A stretch of 34,974 nucleotides of DNA, taken from Bacteroidia bacterium (lineage in GTDB: Bacteria; Bacteroidota; Bacteroidia; Palsa-965). This document shows positions 25,457-34,563 of this stretch, in pieces. The notes under the pieces were generated by a model that saw only the letters and a program-made list of their open reading frames with translations, was not told the DNA's origin and did no database searches. How positions within the stretch are numbered: the stretch's first letter is position 1; the number at the start of each line of letters is the position of its first letter. The stretch is from contig JAKLJE010000035.1 in NCBI GenBank assembly GCA_023151315.1, forward strand, positions 1 through 34,974, written 5' to 3'. The translations under genes were made by a program, and so were the position numbers.

Positions 25457-26362
25457 ATGCGCTTTGCGATTCTAATTCTGATGCTGTTTCCATACGCTTT
25501 AGGCGCGCAGAATTACAACAGTGTAAATCCGGATTCCTTAAACAAAAAAAGAACACTGGCTGTTGGAGTTACCGAAGGTTTTTTGGTAACGGGAAGTTAT
25601 TTTGGCCTTTACCAGTTATGGTATAAGGATTATTCAACCGGCCAATTTCATTTCTTCAACGACAACGATGAATGGTTGCAGATGGATAAAATCGGTCACA
25701 CGCAATCCTGTTATTCCATTGGGAGAATCAGCACCTCAATGTTAAACTGGTGCGGAGTGAAAAGAAACAAGGCACTTTGGATTGGAGGATTGACTGGCGT
25801 TGCGTACATGACCGGCATTGAGATCATGGACGGTTATTCGGATGGATGGGGCTTTTCCTCAGGCGACATGATTGCAAACATTGGCGGCAGCGCGTTGTAC
25901 ATTTCTCAGGAAATAATCTGGAAGGAACAGCGCATTGTTCCCAAGTTCGGATTCAGAAGAAGCGGATATGCACATTACAGACCTGAACTTTTAGGAAACG
26001 GTTATCAGGAAGAATTTCTGAAAGATTACAATGGTCAAACCTATTGGCTGAGTTTCAATATCGCATCCTTCTTTAAAGAAGAAAGTCGATTTCCGAAATG
26101 GTTGAATGTTGCATTCGGATACGGAGCCAACGGCATGACCGGTGGCAGCAGTAATCCTGTTCTTTACAATCAGCAGGGCAATGAAATTTCATTTGAACGA
26201 TATCGTCAATATTATTTCTCCTTCGATATTGATCTTTCAAAACTGCCGGTAAAAAATCGTTTTCTCAAAGCAGTATTTGAAATGGTTCACTTTATAAAGA
26301 TTCCAGCTCCGGGAATTCAGGCAGATAAAAACGGGCTTCGTCCGCTGTTGTTTGCTTTCTAA
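25457..26362 (+). CDS. DUF2279-like exported protein (YfiM-like)
   Basis: This 301-residue protein begins with a signal peptide (MRFAILILMLFPYALGAQ). The core segment, 'WLQMDKIGHTQSCYSIGRISTSML' followed by 'GVAYMTGIEIMDGYSDGWGFSSGDMIANIGGSALY', matches what I recall of the DUF2279 family of predicted periplasmic or membrane proteins: a conserved D-K-x-x-H pair, then a helical Glu/Asp segment. The rest is beta-rich. No function is known to me. Confidence 0.7.
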   Translation: MRFAILILMLFPYALGAQNYNSVNPDSLNKKRTLAVGVTEGFLVTGSYFGLYQLWYKDYSTGQFHFFNDNDEWLQMDKIGHTQSCYSIGRISTSMLNWCGVKRNKALWIGGLTGVAYMTGIEIMDGYSDGWGFSSGDMIANIGGSALYISQEIIWKEQRIVPKFGFRRSGYAHYRPELLGNGYQEEFLKDYNGQTYWLSFNIASFFKEESRFPKWLNVAFGYGANGMTGGSSNPVLYNQQGNEISFERYRQYYFSFDIDLSKLPVKNRFLKAVFEMVHFIKIPAPGIQADKNGLRPLLFAF

Positions 26363-26410
26363 AGAAGGAGTCAGTGAAATTGATCGATTCGTAGTAAATT
26401 GGTATCAATA

Positions 26411-28165
26411 ATGCTGAAAGAAGAACTCCATATTGCTTTTGAAAAAGTTCTAGAATCCGGGGAAGAAATTCTGCGTGAGGATCCGCGTCGCGCTTTTGCC
26501 TATGCACAGGAAATTGCAGAACAGATGGAAGCCGGCGGCGATGAGTTTCAGATCAACAAAGTGCGGGAGTTCACTGCGAGATGTTATCAGAGCAACGGAA
26601 ACTATCATCGCGCGTTGCAGGTTTGTCTGGAAGCATTACAGTATTTCGAATCAGTCAAAGATTACAGCAATGCCGCAATGTGCCTCAACACCTTGGGGGC
26701 GGTATATAATTATCTCGGCGATTACGAAAAACGATTGCAAACCAATCTGACTTGCTTATCCTATCGTCGTAAAGGCGGAGATGAAGCCGGGGAAATCTCA
26801 ACACTGAGCAATATCGGTGATACGTACAATACATTGGGGAATCATGATAAAGCGTTGGAGTATTTTCAACTTTGTCTGCAATTCAATTCCATTTCTCCAA
26901 GGACCAAAGCAATAGTAGTTCACAACATCGGAGAGACGGAATTCTTCAAGGGGAATTACAGCGCGGCAATTCCGCAGTTTGAAGAATCCATTCAACTGGC
27001 AAAAAACACCTCGTACTACATCATTGAAGAAGCCGGCAATGCATTCCTTGCGAGAATTTATTTTACTGAAAAGAATATTCCGAAAGCAATTACACATCTG
27101 GATGCAGCGGAGAAAATTATCCGAGATAAAAAATACACCGGCGAACTTCCGCCCATTCTGAAACTTCGTGCTCAGTGTGCAGAATATACCGGTGATCATG
27201 CTGGTGCGACTGAACTGTACAAACAATACATAACCATCACCGAACAGATCCGTAAGGACAACGATACGCGTTCGATGCAGGATCTTCAGTTTGCTTATCG
27301 AGTAGAAAAGCTGCAGGAAGAAAACCGCATACACAAGGAAAAAAATCAGGCGTTGAGGCAGGCGTACCTGAAAATTGCGCAACAGAACAGATTGATTGAA
27401 GAGAAGAATCGTTCAATTACAGACAGCATTAATTATGCTCTGAAAATTCAAACAGCGTTGCTGCCTTCTCCTTGGCGAATGGCCCGAGCGTTTCAAGAGT
27501 ATTTCATTATCAGTCAGCCGCGCGATATTGTAAGCGGCGATTTCTATTGGTTGCATGAAGGAGACAAATACATCACGCTTGCTTTGGCAGATTGCACAGG
27601 TCACGGTGTTCCTGGAGCTTTGATGAGTATAGTAGGTATTGACTGTCTGAACATTGCTATTACTGATGAAAGTGCAAATGATCCGGCCTCACTATTAAAG
27701 ATTCTGAACAGTAAAATTGTCTCAGCGTTGAATCCGGAAAAAGGATCTGTTCAGTCAACTGACGGTATGGACATCAGTGTATTGATGATTGATAAGCACA
27801 GCGGACATGCAACGATTGCTTCGGCGAATCGTCCTGTGTACGTACACACCTCTGGAGAACTTCTGGAAATCAAGCAGGATAAGATTTCCATCGGAGGTTA
27901 TTACGTTGATTATAAAGAGTTCACAAATCACTCTTTAGGTTCTGCCAAAGGAATGACAATCTATATGTTCTCAGATGGAATTCCGGATCAGTTCGGTGGT
28001 GAAAGAGGAAAGAAATTGAAGTCGAAAGGTGTTCGAAATCTCGTTTCATCAGTAATGGACCAAAGCATGGAAATCCAGGAGCAACGCATTAATGAATTCA
28101 TTCACAGCTGGAAGGGGAATCAGGAACAACTCGACGACATCAGTATGATTGCTGTGCGATTCTGA
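26411..28165 (+). CDS. TPR-containing SpoIIE-family protein serine phosphatase
   Basis: In this protein of about 584 residues the N-terminal two thirds hold tetratricopeptide repeats (about residues 55-285; e.g. 'AAMCLNTLGAVYNYLGDYEKRL', 'ISTLSNIGDTYNTLGNHDKALEYF'). A coiled coil follows (about 290-345), and then a SpoIIE/PP2C phosphatase domain (about 360-584) with DIVSGDFYW, ADCTGHGVPGALMS and LDDISMIAVRF, the aspartates that bind metal. Such proteins dephosphorylate STAS-type anti-sigma antagonists or similar targets. The frame starts at TTG 26399; ATG at 26411 is preferred. It has no signal peptide or membrane helix. It ends 7 bases before a convergent gene. Confidence 0.88.
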   Translation: MLKEELHIAFEKVLESGEEILREDPRRAFAYAQEIAEQMEAGGDEFQINKVREFTARCYQSNGNYHRALQVCLEALQYFESVKDYSNAAMCLNTLGAVYNYLGDYEKRLQTNLTCLSYRRKGGDEAGEISTLSNIGDTYNTLGNHDKALEYFQLCLQFNSISPRTKAIVVHNIGETEFFKGNYSAAIPQFEESIQLAKNTSYYIIEEAGNAFLARIYFTEKNIPKAITHLDAAEKIIRDKKYTGELPPILKLRAQCAEYTGDHAGATELYKQYITITEQIRKDNDTRSMQDLQFAYRVEKLQEENRIHKEKNQALRQAYLKIAQQNRLIEEKNRSITDSINYALKIQTALLPSPWRMARAFQEYFIISQPRDIVSGDFYWLHEGDKYITLALADCTGHGVPGALMSIVGIDCLNIAITDESANDPASLLKILNSKIVSALNPEKGSVQSTDGMDISVLMIDKHSGHATIASANRPVYVHTSGELLEIKQDKISIGGYYVDYKEFTNHSLGSAKGMTIYMFSDGIPDQFGGERGKKLKSKGVRNLVSSVMDQSMEIQEQRINEFIHSWKGNQEQLDDISMIAVRF

Positions 28166-28172
28166 GTAAACG

Positions 28173-29423
28173 CTATTCTTCTATTTCTCCTGCACGAACG
28201 CGCTTGTTATACGAAGCAATCAATACTACGTAAAGCACGATTCCTACTGCGTACAGCGCTGCGGTGATAAGAAATATGCTCACGTATGGCCAGCCTGTTT
28301 CACGTAAGACTCCGAAAATGAAACGCGTACTGATGAACCAGCTTCCCGACCAAATTGCAGATATCAATGCGCTCGTAAGTTCCTGATTGCGCTTACCCAC
28401 ATACTTCATGGAAATTTCAGAAGTCATCGGACCGGCGAGATTCATTAAAGGTTGGCGAAGCAGATAACAGCCAACGGCTATCGCAACTGCGGCGGAAAGA
28501 TGCGTATACCATTCTGTTGTGGCCAGCAGCACGAGTGAAATCACCGCGAATGATTGCGTAAGCGGAATAGCAAGTTTGTATCCGATTCTTTCCTTGATGC
28601 GTGGTACAAACAAAGCTGCAATTGCAACAAGTAATGCCGCAGCGAAATTCCACAGTGAGATTACATCCGTTGAAAGCAGATGAACACGCGCAAAGAAGAG
28701 ATTGATAAACGGAATGGTGAGTCCTGCGCCGGTTGCAATAATCAGTGCCGGCAAAAGCGCTTTCGCAATCAGATTCCAGTCGTGTTTATTATTTACAGAT
28801 TCATGTGGTTTAGTATCGGATTCGTGCAACGATTCCCGTTTAACTTTCAACAGGAAGAACAATCCGGCGAACGCAATAACAGAAATTCCGATAAGAAGAT
28901 TCCGCTCCGAGAACAGAACAGGATCTGCGCTATTGAGAATCCACACCAGAACAGCGCTGGATATACCCGCCAAACTCCACGTAGAATAACTCAACGCAAT
29001 CGTCGGTGTCTGATGTTCAGGTGGCGTATTACGTAAAATGAAAGGCAGAACAGGAATCTGCATGAATGTGAAGGACGCGCCCCACAGAAACTGAACGGCG
29101 ATCAAAGTGTAATGCATTCTGAAATGAGTACATGCGATAATGAGCAATGCAAACAAAGGCACACCTATGGAAGAAGCGTAAAACAGCTTCCGCACGGGCT
29201 TTCCTTTGATATAATAACCTAAAGGAATCGCCAACAGTAATACACCTGCAAATCGCCAGGAAATAATATCAGCGATTTCAGCATCGTGATATCCTTCACT
29301 CTTCATGTAAAGAGGTTGAAGATTCATGAATGAAGCGTTCACCAACTGAATAAAAAATTCAGCGGCAATTACCTTCATTACAAGCGGAGGAACTGTTTTA
29401 TAATCCCGAAGAAAGCCGAACAT
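28173..29423 (-). CDS. MFS transporter
   Basis: This protein of about 416 residues has around 12 hydrophobic helices and a short cytoplasmic loop YYIKGKPVRKLFYASSI after helix 2, then VPRIKERIGYKLAIPL at the midpoint. These are the positions of the MFS A-motif, though degenerate. The start is ATG at 29423; a TTG three codons upstream lies inside a -7-like box (GAACTTTG, minus strand, 29430-29437). It follows the T9SS-cargo operon by 15 bases and may be transcribed with it or from that box. The substrate is unknown. Confidence 0.8.
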   Translation of the reverse strand: MFGFLRDYKTVPPLVMKVIAAEFFIQLVNASFMNLQPLYMKSEGYHDAEIADIISWRFAGVLLLAIPLGYYIKGKPVRKLFYASSIGVPLFALLIIACTHFRMHYTLIAVQFLWGASFTFMQIPVLPFILRNTPPEHQTPTIALSYSTWSLAGISSAVLVWILNSADPVLFSERNLLIGISVIAFAGLFFLLKVKRESLHESDTKPHESVNNKHDWNLIAKALLPALIIATGAGLTIPFINLFFARVHLLSTDVISLWNFAAALLVAIAALFVPRIKERIGYKLAIPLTQSFAVISLVLLATTEWYTHLSAAVAIAVGCYLLRQPLMNLAGPMTSEISMKYVGKRNQELTSALISAIWSGSWFISTRFIFGVLRETGWPYVSIFLITAALYAVGIVLYVVLIASYNKRVRAGEIEE

Positions 29424-29438
29424 GCGGCGCAAAGTTCG

Positions 29439-30659
29439 CTATTTCTCTGCGGTGATCATAACCAGCGAAGAAGAATGCTCAAGGCCTTCGCTATCCGAAA
29501 CAACAACCGAATAATAACCGTTTACTGCCGACTGTACTTCAACCGTAATCTTTCCGGTTGTGCGTTCAAGATGAAAAGCCGAGGTAACATCACGACCCGA
29601 TGCATCGAAAACTATCACGTTGCTCTGTGCGTTTATGTGATCTCCTTCAATGATAAATGATTTCACACAAGGATTCGGAAATATGTGCACCGTTTGAGAA
29701 TTGCTCAACTCCTGCTCTGTTCCGGTGATTCCATCATAAGCATAAAAATCATCCAGCAAATTTCCGTTGTATCCGGTACCGAGATATGCAATCTGTCCTA
29801 TCATGAACGACACGGCGTGCTTTCGTCCTGATGCAGGCAAAGAAGTTCGTTGTGTCCAGGCATTGGTGAAGTAATTGTACTGCCACACATCGTTGCAATA
29901 AGCATTGTTGATGTCTTCTCCTGTTGCGATAAATCCGTCAGGGAAACTTCCCCAACCCGTTGCTCCTTCACGCGCTGTTCCGGGAAAATTGGCTTTCTGA
30001 ATCCATGTGTTCTGAAAAACCTGATACTGCCAGAAATCGTTGCGCATGACACCATCATTGCCAGTTCCCACATAACCTTGATTTCCCATAGCAAATCCAA
30101 CCGCATACTTTCTTGCAGTACCACCGAAATCAGCAATAGCGCCCCAAATATTCGTCGCCGGATCATAACGGTAAAAATCTTTACGCAATCCTGTTACATC
30201 CTGTCCTGTCCCAACGTATGCAAGATCGTTGATTACAAAAGCTACAGCTCCGCGACGTGCGCTTCCTGCGTAGTTCGCTTTCTGCGACCACACATCCAAA
30301 ACAGGATCATATTCCCAAACATCATTGAGGTAATTGGTGTTATCGCCCTGCCCAAGACAGATGTATCCCTTATTGCCGATTGAAAATGAACACGCAGAAC
30401 CGCGACTCAATCCGCCGCCGTTCAATCCTCCAATGGAAGTTGTATCATCCCAGTCGTCCTGAACGACTTCGTAAGTGTACATAGATCGAACAAAACCATT
30501 CGAAGTCAGTCCTGCCACGATATAACCGTGTCCGTTTGCAACGAATGCACTCGCCACAGATTTACCGGGCCCTTTGACCGAATCACGCTGCATCCAGTAA
30601 TCCTGAGCAAACATCAATGCGGATGAACACAGAAGTGCTCCAGTCAGAAATTTCTTCAT
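29439..30659 (-). CDS. Secreted six-bladed kelch-type propeller with T9SS sorting tail (copy 3 of operon)
   Basis: This 406-residue protein has a signal peptide (MKKFLTGALLCSSALMFAQ), six repeats of about 47-50 residues (signature 'GYVGTG...DFWEYDP...WTQKA', as in 'GNQGYVGTGNDGVMRNDFWQY'), and a C-terminal domain from about residue 325 beginning IFPNPCVKSF and ending in a short lysine tail. That is the type A T9SS sorting domain, which directs export through the outer membrane and surface attachment. The start overlaps the previous stop by 4 bases (ATGA). Function is unknown; kelch propellers usually bind proteins or glycans, and galactose-oxidase copper ligands were not seen. Confidence 0.85.
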   Translation of the reverse strand: MKKFLTGALLCSSALMFAQDYWMQRDSVKGPGKSVASAFVANGHGYIVAGLTSNGFVRSMYTYEVVQDDWDDTTSIGGLNGGGLSRGSACSFSIGNKGYICLGQGDNTNYLNDVWEYDPVLDVWSQKANYAGSARRGAVAFVINDLAYVGTGQDVTGLRKDFYRYDPATNIWGAIADFGGTARKYAVGFAMGNQGYVGTGNDGVMRNDFWQYQVFQNTWIQKANFPGTAREGATGWGSFPDGFIATGEDINNAYCNDVWQYNYFTNAWTQRTSLPASGRKHAVSFMIGQIAYLGTGYNGNLLDDFYAYDGITGTEQELSNSQTVHIFPNPCVKSFIIEGDHINAQSNVIVFDASGRDVTSAFHLERTTGKITVEVQSAVNGYYSVVVSDSEGLEHSSSLVMITAEK

Positions 30660-31873
30660 CGCACGGAAATTTTATCGGTGAATACTGTTTGATTTTCACT
30701 CACCATCTGCACAAAATAAATTCCGGATACGAAAGCACTGCAATCGATACTCAACTTATTCTGATGATTTACAGGTGATGAAAATACTTCACGACCACTA
30801 AGATCCAGGATGCGTACTTGCTCAGCAGATTCACATCCTTGAAGTGTTACAACATCCGTCACTGGATTCGGATAAACAAGAACGTTCATAGCTTCCTGAT
30901 CGTTCATGCCGAGAATAAGTCCAGGAGTGTACTCCCACATGGATTCTTTCTTTCCGCTATAACCATCACCGGTTCCAACATACGCTTTACCATAACAAAC
31001 GAAGCCTGCAGCAGAACAACGCGCACTGCCGCCGTAGCTGGCGCGTGCGGTCCACGAATCAACGTATGGATTATACTCCCACAAATCAGACTTCAGTCCT
31101 CCGTCTTTACCTGTACAGATAAAACCACGTTCTCCTAATGTGAACGATACAACTTGCCCTCGATCGCCACCGGCGAAATCCGCTTTTGCTGTCCACACTC
31201 CGTTGCCGGCATTATACTCCCACATTTCATCTCTGTATGTATTCTGATCAGCACCGCAACCCACATAAGCCTTTCCTGCAACAGCAAAGCTTGTCATCTG
31301 GTAGCGATTGCCACCGGGAAAATTTGCGCGTTGTACCCACGTATTATTAAACGGTTTGTATTCCCACACTTCATCTGACAATACCTGCGAACCAACTTTA
31401 CCACCAACTATATAACCCTTGTAATCCAGCACGAAAGCCGTTGCGTAATAAACTCCTGCACCTCCGTTGCCTGGATAATCTGCCTTCTGTGTCCATGCGT
31501 TTGTCGCAGGATTGTATTCCCAGAAATCTTTCAGAGTAAGTCCGGGAGAAGCTTCACTGCTGTCAACTCCTGTTCCCACGTAACCTAAATTACCAATAGC
31601 AAAACCGACTGCATTTCGTCTTACCGATCCCGGTAATGTTGCACGTTGTGTCCATGTATCTGTAATCGCATCATATGACCACCAATCATTCTTTGTGTGT
31701 TCATTAGTATCGATACCCATTCCCATGTAACCAACGTCACCAATGGAAAATCCAACACAGCGTTCTCTTTTCATTCCGCCGAAGTCATTCTTCTTCGTCC
31801 AGAAGTTTGCTGTTTGCGCCGTCATCACTGTAAATGAAAAAGTGAGGATCGCAATGCTCAATAACCTTTTCAT
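30656..31873 (-). CDS. Secreted six-bladed kelch-type propeller with T9SS sorting tail (copy 2 of operon)
   Basis: This protein of about 405 residues starts at ATG 31873 with signal peptide MKRLLSIAILTFSFTVMTAQ; the frame extends to 31942 but the extra part overlaps the upstream gene and is not a leader. Six blade repeats follow ('WTQRATLPGSVRRNAVGFAI', 'GYVGTGVD', 'DFWEYNPATNAWTQ'). The C-terminal T9SS domain begins VYPNPVTDVV and contains VRILDLSGREVF. The gene lies one base after the stop of copy 1 and its stop overlaps the start of copy 3 by 4 bases, so all are translationally coupled. Confidence 0.87.
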   Translation of the reverse strand: MKRLLSIAILTFSFTVMTAQTANFWTKKNDFGGMKRERCVGFSIGDVGYMGMGIDTNEHTKNDWWSYDAITDTWTQRATLPGSVRRNAVGFAIGNLGYVGTGVDSSEASPGLTLKDFWEYNPATNAWTQKADYPGNGGAGVYYATAFVLDYKGYIVGGKVGSQVLSDEVWEYKPFNNTWVQRANFPGGNRYQMTSFAVAGKAYVGCGADQNTYRDEMWEYNAGNGVWTAKADFAGGDRGQVVSFTLGERGFICTGKDGGLKSDLWEYNPYVDSWTARASYGGSARCSAAGFVCYGKAYVGTGDGYSGKKESMWEYTPGLILGMNDQEAMNVLVYPNPVTDVVTLQGCESAEQVRILDLSGREVFSSPVNHQNKLSIDCSAFVSGIYFVQMVSENQTVFTDKISVR

Positions 31874-31874
31874 A

Positions 31875-33020
31875 TCAGTTAAAAATGAATTTACCGTGAG
31901 ACACAAAACTATTACCATCAGAAACAGAGTACAGATACACACCTGATTCGAGTTCGCTTCTGTCGAGAATGATTCTTCCGTTAGTGAACAATTCTTCGTG
32001 AATGAGCTTTCCGGAAATATCAGTTACGCGAAGTGTCAATTGATCAAACTGTCCTGCACGTGTAATTTCGAAAGTCACATGATCCTGAGCCGGATTCGGG
32101 TATACATTCAAGTCGAAAGATGAAGTATTTTCTTCAACATCAACGGTAGTAACCATTTCCCAAAAATCATTGAGGTTGATTCCGTGTGTACCGGTGCCGA
32201 AGTACCCACGATTGTTGATGGTGAATGCAACCGAGAATCGACGCGCACTTCCCGGAAAATCAGCCATGCGTGTCCACACGTTATTACCCGGATTGTACTC
32301 CCAAACCTCGTCGGTCACAAAACTCAACGAACCTACATAACCTGATACAACATAAGCTCTGTTGTTGTGAATCATTGCGGCACCACCGTTGGTGTTAGCA
32401 CCCGGGAATCCTGCACGTATAACCCACTGATCGTTGAGCGGCTTATACTCATAGAGCCCGTTACCATTCTTCACATAACCACTCGCTCCAACGGAGAATG
32501 CAATACACCAGTTCGAAAAAGAAACAGGAGCATTCGCTTTTTGCGTCCATTGATTCGAAGCCGGATTGTATTCAAACAATTGGTTAAGAATTACAACATA
32601 ACCTTTGTTATTAATAGACATCGCTCCTTGATCTCCGGGAGAGCCCGGACAATTTGCAATAGCTGTCCATGTATTTGTCAACGGGCTATATGCGAAAAAT
32701 TCAGAATTATAGAATGCTCCTCCGCCAACGTGCGCTTTCCCGTCTGCAACAAAACAAACCGCTCCGTAGTTCTGAGAAGGATAATTTGCTTTCTGCGTCC
32801 ACGAATCGGAAGCAGGATCATATTCCCACCAATCGGCATAGTTGATGGTCCCGCTATTACCGTTTACGTGTCCCAGACCCATGTAACCTTTATTACCGAT
32901 CGCACATCCTGTGCCTCTATGTCTTCCGTTTGCCGGCAGACTGGTTCGCTGTATCCAACCGTTCTGTGCAGCCAGCACAGAAACAATACAGATCAGTAAT
33001 GTTGTGAATTTTGTTTTCAT
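31875..33020 (-). CDS. Secreted six-bladed kelch-type propeller with T9SS sorting tail (copy 1 of operon)
   Basis: This protein of about 381 residues starts at ATG 33020 (MKTKFTTLLICIVSVLAAQ signal peptide), overlapping the stop of the GEVED-like gene by 4 bases; the frame is open to 33068 but those residues are not part of the leader. Six blades are present, more degenerate than in copies 2 and 3 (one carries 'GYVVILNQLFEYNPASNQ'). The C-terminal T9SS domain begins VYPNPAQDHV and ends KFIFN. The blade repeats diverge in sequence between the three copies, so the duplication is old rather than recent. Confidence 0.87.
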   Translation of the reverse strand: MKTKFTTLLICIVSVLAAQNGWIQRTSLPANGRHRGTGCAIGNKGYMGLGHVNGNSGTINYADWWEYDPASDSWTQKANYPSQNYGAVCFVADGKAHVGGGAFYNSEFFAYSPLTNTWTAIANCPGSPGDQGAMSINNKGYVVILNQLFEYNPASNQWTQKANAPVSFSNWCIAFSVGASGYVKNGNGLYEYKPLNDQWVIRAGFPGANTNGGAAMIHNNRAYVVSGYVGSLSFVTDEVWEYNPGNNVWTRMADFPGSARRFSVAFTINNRGYFGTGTHGINLNDFWEMVTTVDVEENTSSFDLNVYPNPAQDHVTFEITRAGQFDQLTLRVTDISGKLIHEELFTNGRIILDRSELESGVYLYSVSDGNSFVSHGKFIFN

Positions 33021-34159
33021 CGTGCGATTACCAGTTTCTGTACAGACGTTTTCCCTTGCGAAATACACTCTACGGTGTAAACTCCTTCAGCCAATTCCGC
33101 AGTCTCAATATTTTCTCCCGAGTAATCGGCAATTGACATTACCGATTTGCCGGCAACATCATAAAGCGTTACTGATGCATTACTCACATTCTGAATAACG
33201 AAACCATTATCAGCAGGATTCGGATACAATTTAATTTCAGGTGAAGCAACTTCTTCCACTCCGACAATTCCCTGAGTAATGTTCAGAATATAGCTTCCCG
33301 CATTAGCTCCCCATCCTTCCACAATAATGTAAATGGAATCCTGTCCTGCTGCAGGAATTGAGATTGAACTGTATGGTGCACAATTCGGATTATCATCATT
33401 GTATGCAAGCACATTTCCCTGCGGATCAATAGCGCTGATGTAAGTATCATATGAAGATCCGCACAATGTTGCATTGATAAACGCTGTCTGAACTGTAGGC
33501 AACACCAGATAATAGATATCAGGAGAAGGATAAACGTAATTCTGATTGCTGTAGCAATAAGAAGTGCTCCACGAATGCGTATACGGCATTGTGGTAACCG
33601 GAATTGCATCAGAGCGCTCATCACCAGGGTAAGCGGAGCAATCGACGCCGCCGGAAATATTAATTGTAAAATCCATTACTGATCCCCACTGAAATGCAGC
33701 ACATGGATCAAGAGGTACGGACCCGGCTTCCTGTTGAGTAACACGCATGCGGGTAGCACCGTTCTGCGACATCAATGGAACATTGAAACTCCACACACTT
33801 AGTGCAACTGGAGGAAGACCTTGCCAGGTTCCGATCGATTCGTTAGGATCAAAAGTTCCGCTCTGATCATAATCAATCCATGCTTCACCGGCTCCTGCAT
33901 AATTTCCATTACAAGTTCCGAATTGAACGCTGAGTTGATAATTGCTTCCCGCAACAAGAGATGTGCTGAGATTCGTAAGGTTCTGAACTCCGATTGTTCC
34001 GGGACAAGTATAGTTGTAACGAATAGAATCGTTTTGTCCGACCAAACGAACGAACATTACCTGAGAATCTGCCGTACTGGAAGGTCCGCCGTTAGTACAA
34101 TATTGCGCATTAAGCAAAGCAGGGAAAGCCAATGCAAGTGAGAGGTAAAATTGTTTCAT
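33017..34159 (-). CDS. Secreted GEVED-domain protein with T9SS sorting tail (first gene of operon)
   Basis: This 380-residue protein has a signal peptide (MKQFYLSLALAFPALLNAQ). A GEVED-like beta domain follows (about residues 45-170), with 'AWIDYDQSGTFDPNESIG', a calcium-binding-looking DYDQSGTF loop. A second beta domain (about 175-295) has 'YVYPSPDIYYLVLPT' and 'YIIVEGWGANAGSYILNI', and resembles a pre-peptidase C-terminal (PPC) domain. The T9SS domain begins LYPNPADNGF. It is a likely cell-surface adhesin or accessory protein. It heads a four-gene overlapping run with three kelch propellers. A near-consensus -7 box (TAATTTTC, minus strand) lies about 18 bases before the ATG. Confidence 0.82.
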   Translation of the reverse strand: MKQFYLSLALAFPALLNAQYCTNGGPSSTADSQVMFVRLVGQNDSIRYNYTCPGTIGVQNLTNLSTSLVAGSNYQLSVQFGTCNGNYAGAGEAWIDYDQSGTFDPNESIGTWQGLPPVALSVWSFNVPLMSQNGATRMRVTQQEAGSVPLDPCAAFQWGSVMDFTINISGGVDCSAYPGDERSDAIPVTTMPYTHSWSTSYCYSNQNYVYPSPDIYYLVLPTVQTAFINATLCGSSYDTYISAIDPQGNVLAYNDDNPNCAPYSSISIPAAGQDSIYIIVEGWGANAGSYILNITQGIVGVEEVASPEIKLYPNPADNGFVIQNVSNASVTLYDVAGKSVMSIADYSGENIETAELAEGVYTVECISQGKTSVQKLVIAR

Positions 34160-34233
34160 TAAGTTGTGTTTGCTTCGGAAAATTAATGAAAAAACAGCAT
34201 AAACTTTACAATATTAATCGGCACCTTCGCTGT

Positions 34234-34491
34234 ATGAATTCGATTCGTCGCTATGATCTTCAACCATTGGAAGATGAATACCGCAAACTGACCGCTCAAG
34301 GCGATCGTGATGCCGTCCAAAAATTACGTGCGATTATTGAGACGATACGTTATGACCTACGTATGGATGCGGAAGTTATAATGGAATACAGAGATGGTTT
34401 TGATGAGCCGATGATTATGCGAATTCTGCGCAATGAGAAGGATCTGGATCGTTGGGTAGAGCAACGGTTTATCCGTTTAGCGGAATTTTAG
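34234..34491 (+). CDS. Small uncharacterised protein
   Basis: This 85-residue acidic-helical protein has the sequence pattern 'LEDEYRKLTAQGDRDAVQKLRAIIETIRYDLRMDAE', predicted to be mostly alpha-helix and possibly a coiled coil. The frame reaches upstream to 34132, but that part overlaps the divergent GEVED gene, so ATG at 34234 is preferred. I do not recognise a family. A small GCCG/CGGC hairpin follows the stop (34491-34502), without a clear T-run. Confidence 0.55.
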   Translation: MNSIRRYDLQPLEDEYRKLTAQGDRDAVQKLRAIIETIRYDLRMDAEVIMEYRDGFDEPMIMRILRNEKDLDRWVEQRFIRLAEF

Positions 34492-34509
34492 CCGAAAACG
34501 GCATAAAAG

Positions 34510-34539
34510 TTTGTTTATTTATTAAAAAACGTATCTTTG
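34510..34539 (+). promoter_or_regulatory. Promoter of the tRNA-Arg transcript
   Basis: TTTG (34510-34513) and, after 18 bases, a perfect -7 box TATCTTTG (34532-34539) are followed by GCGCC. Transcription should begin near 34545. The transcript would read through the disrupted tRNA copy before reaching tRNA-Arg. A small dyad ACGTT/AACGT (34545-34560) sits at the predicted start. Confidence 0.6.
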
Positions 34540-34563
34540 CGCCCACGTTTACGATAACGTAAT

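Noticed and set aside
33021-33068. Longer N-terminus of kelch copy 1
   Set aside because: It lies inside the C-terminal T9SS domain of the upstream gene; the MKTKFTTLL signal peptide marks the start.
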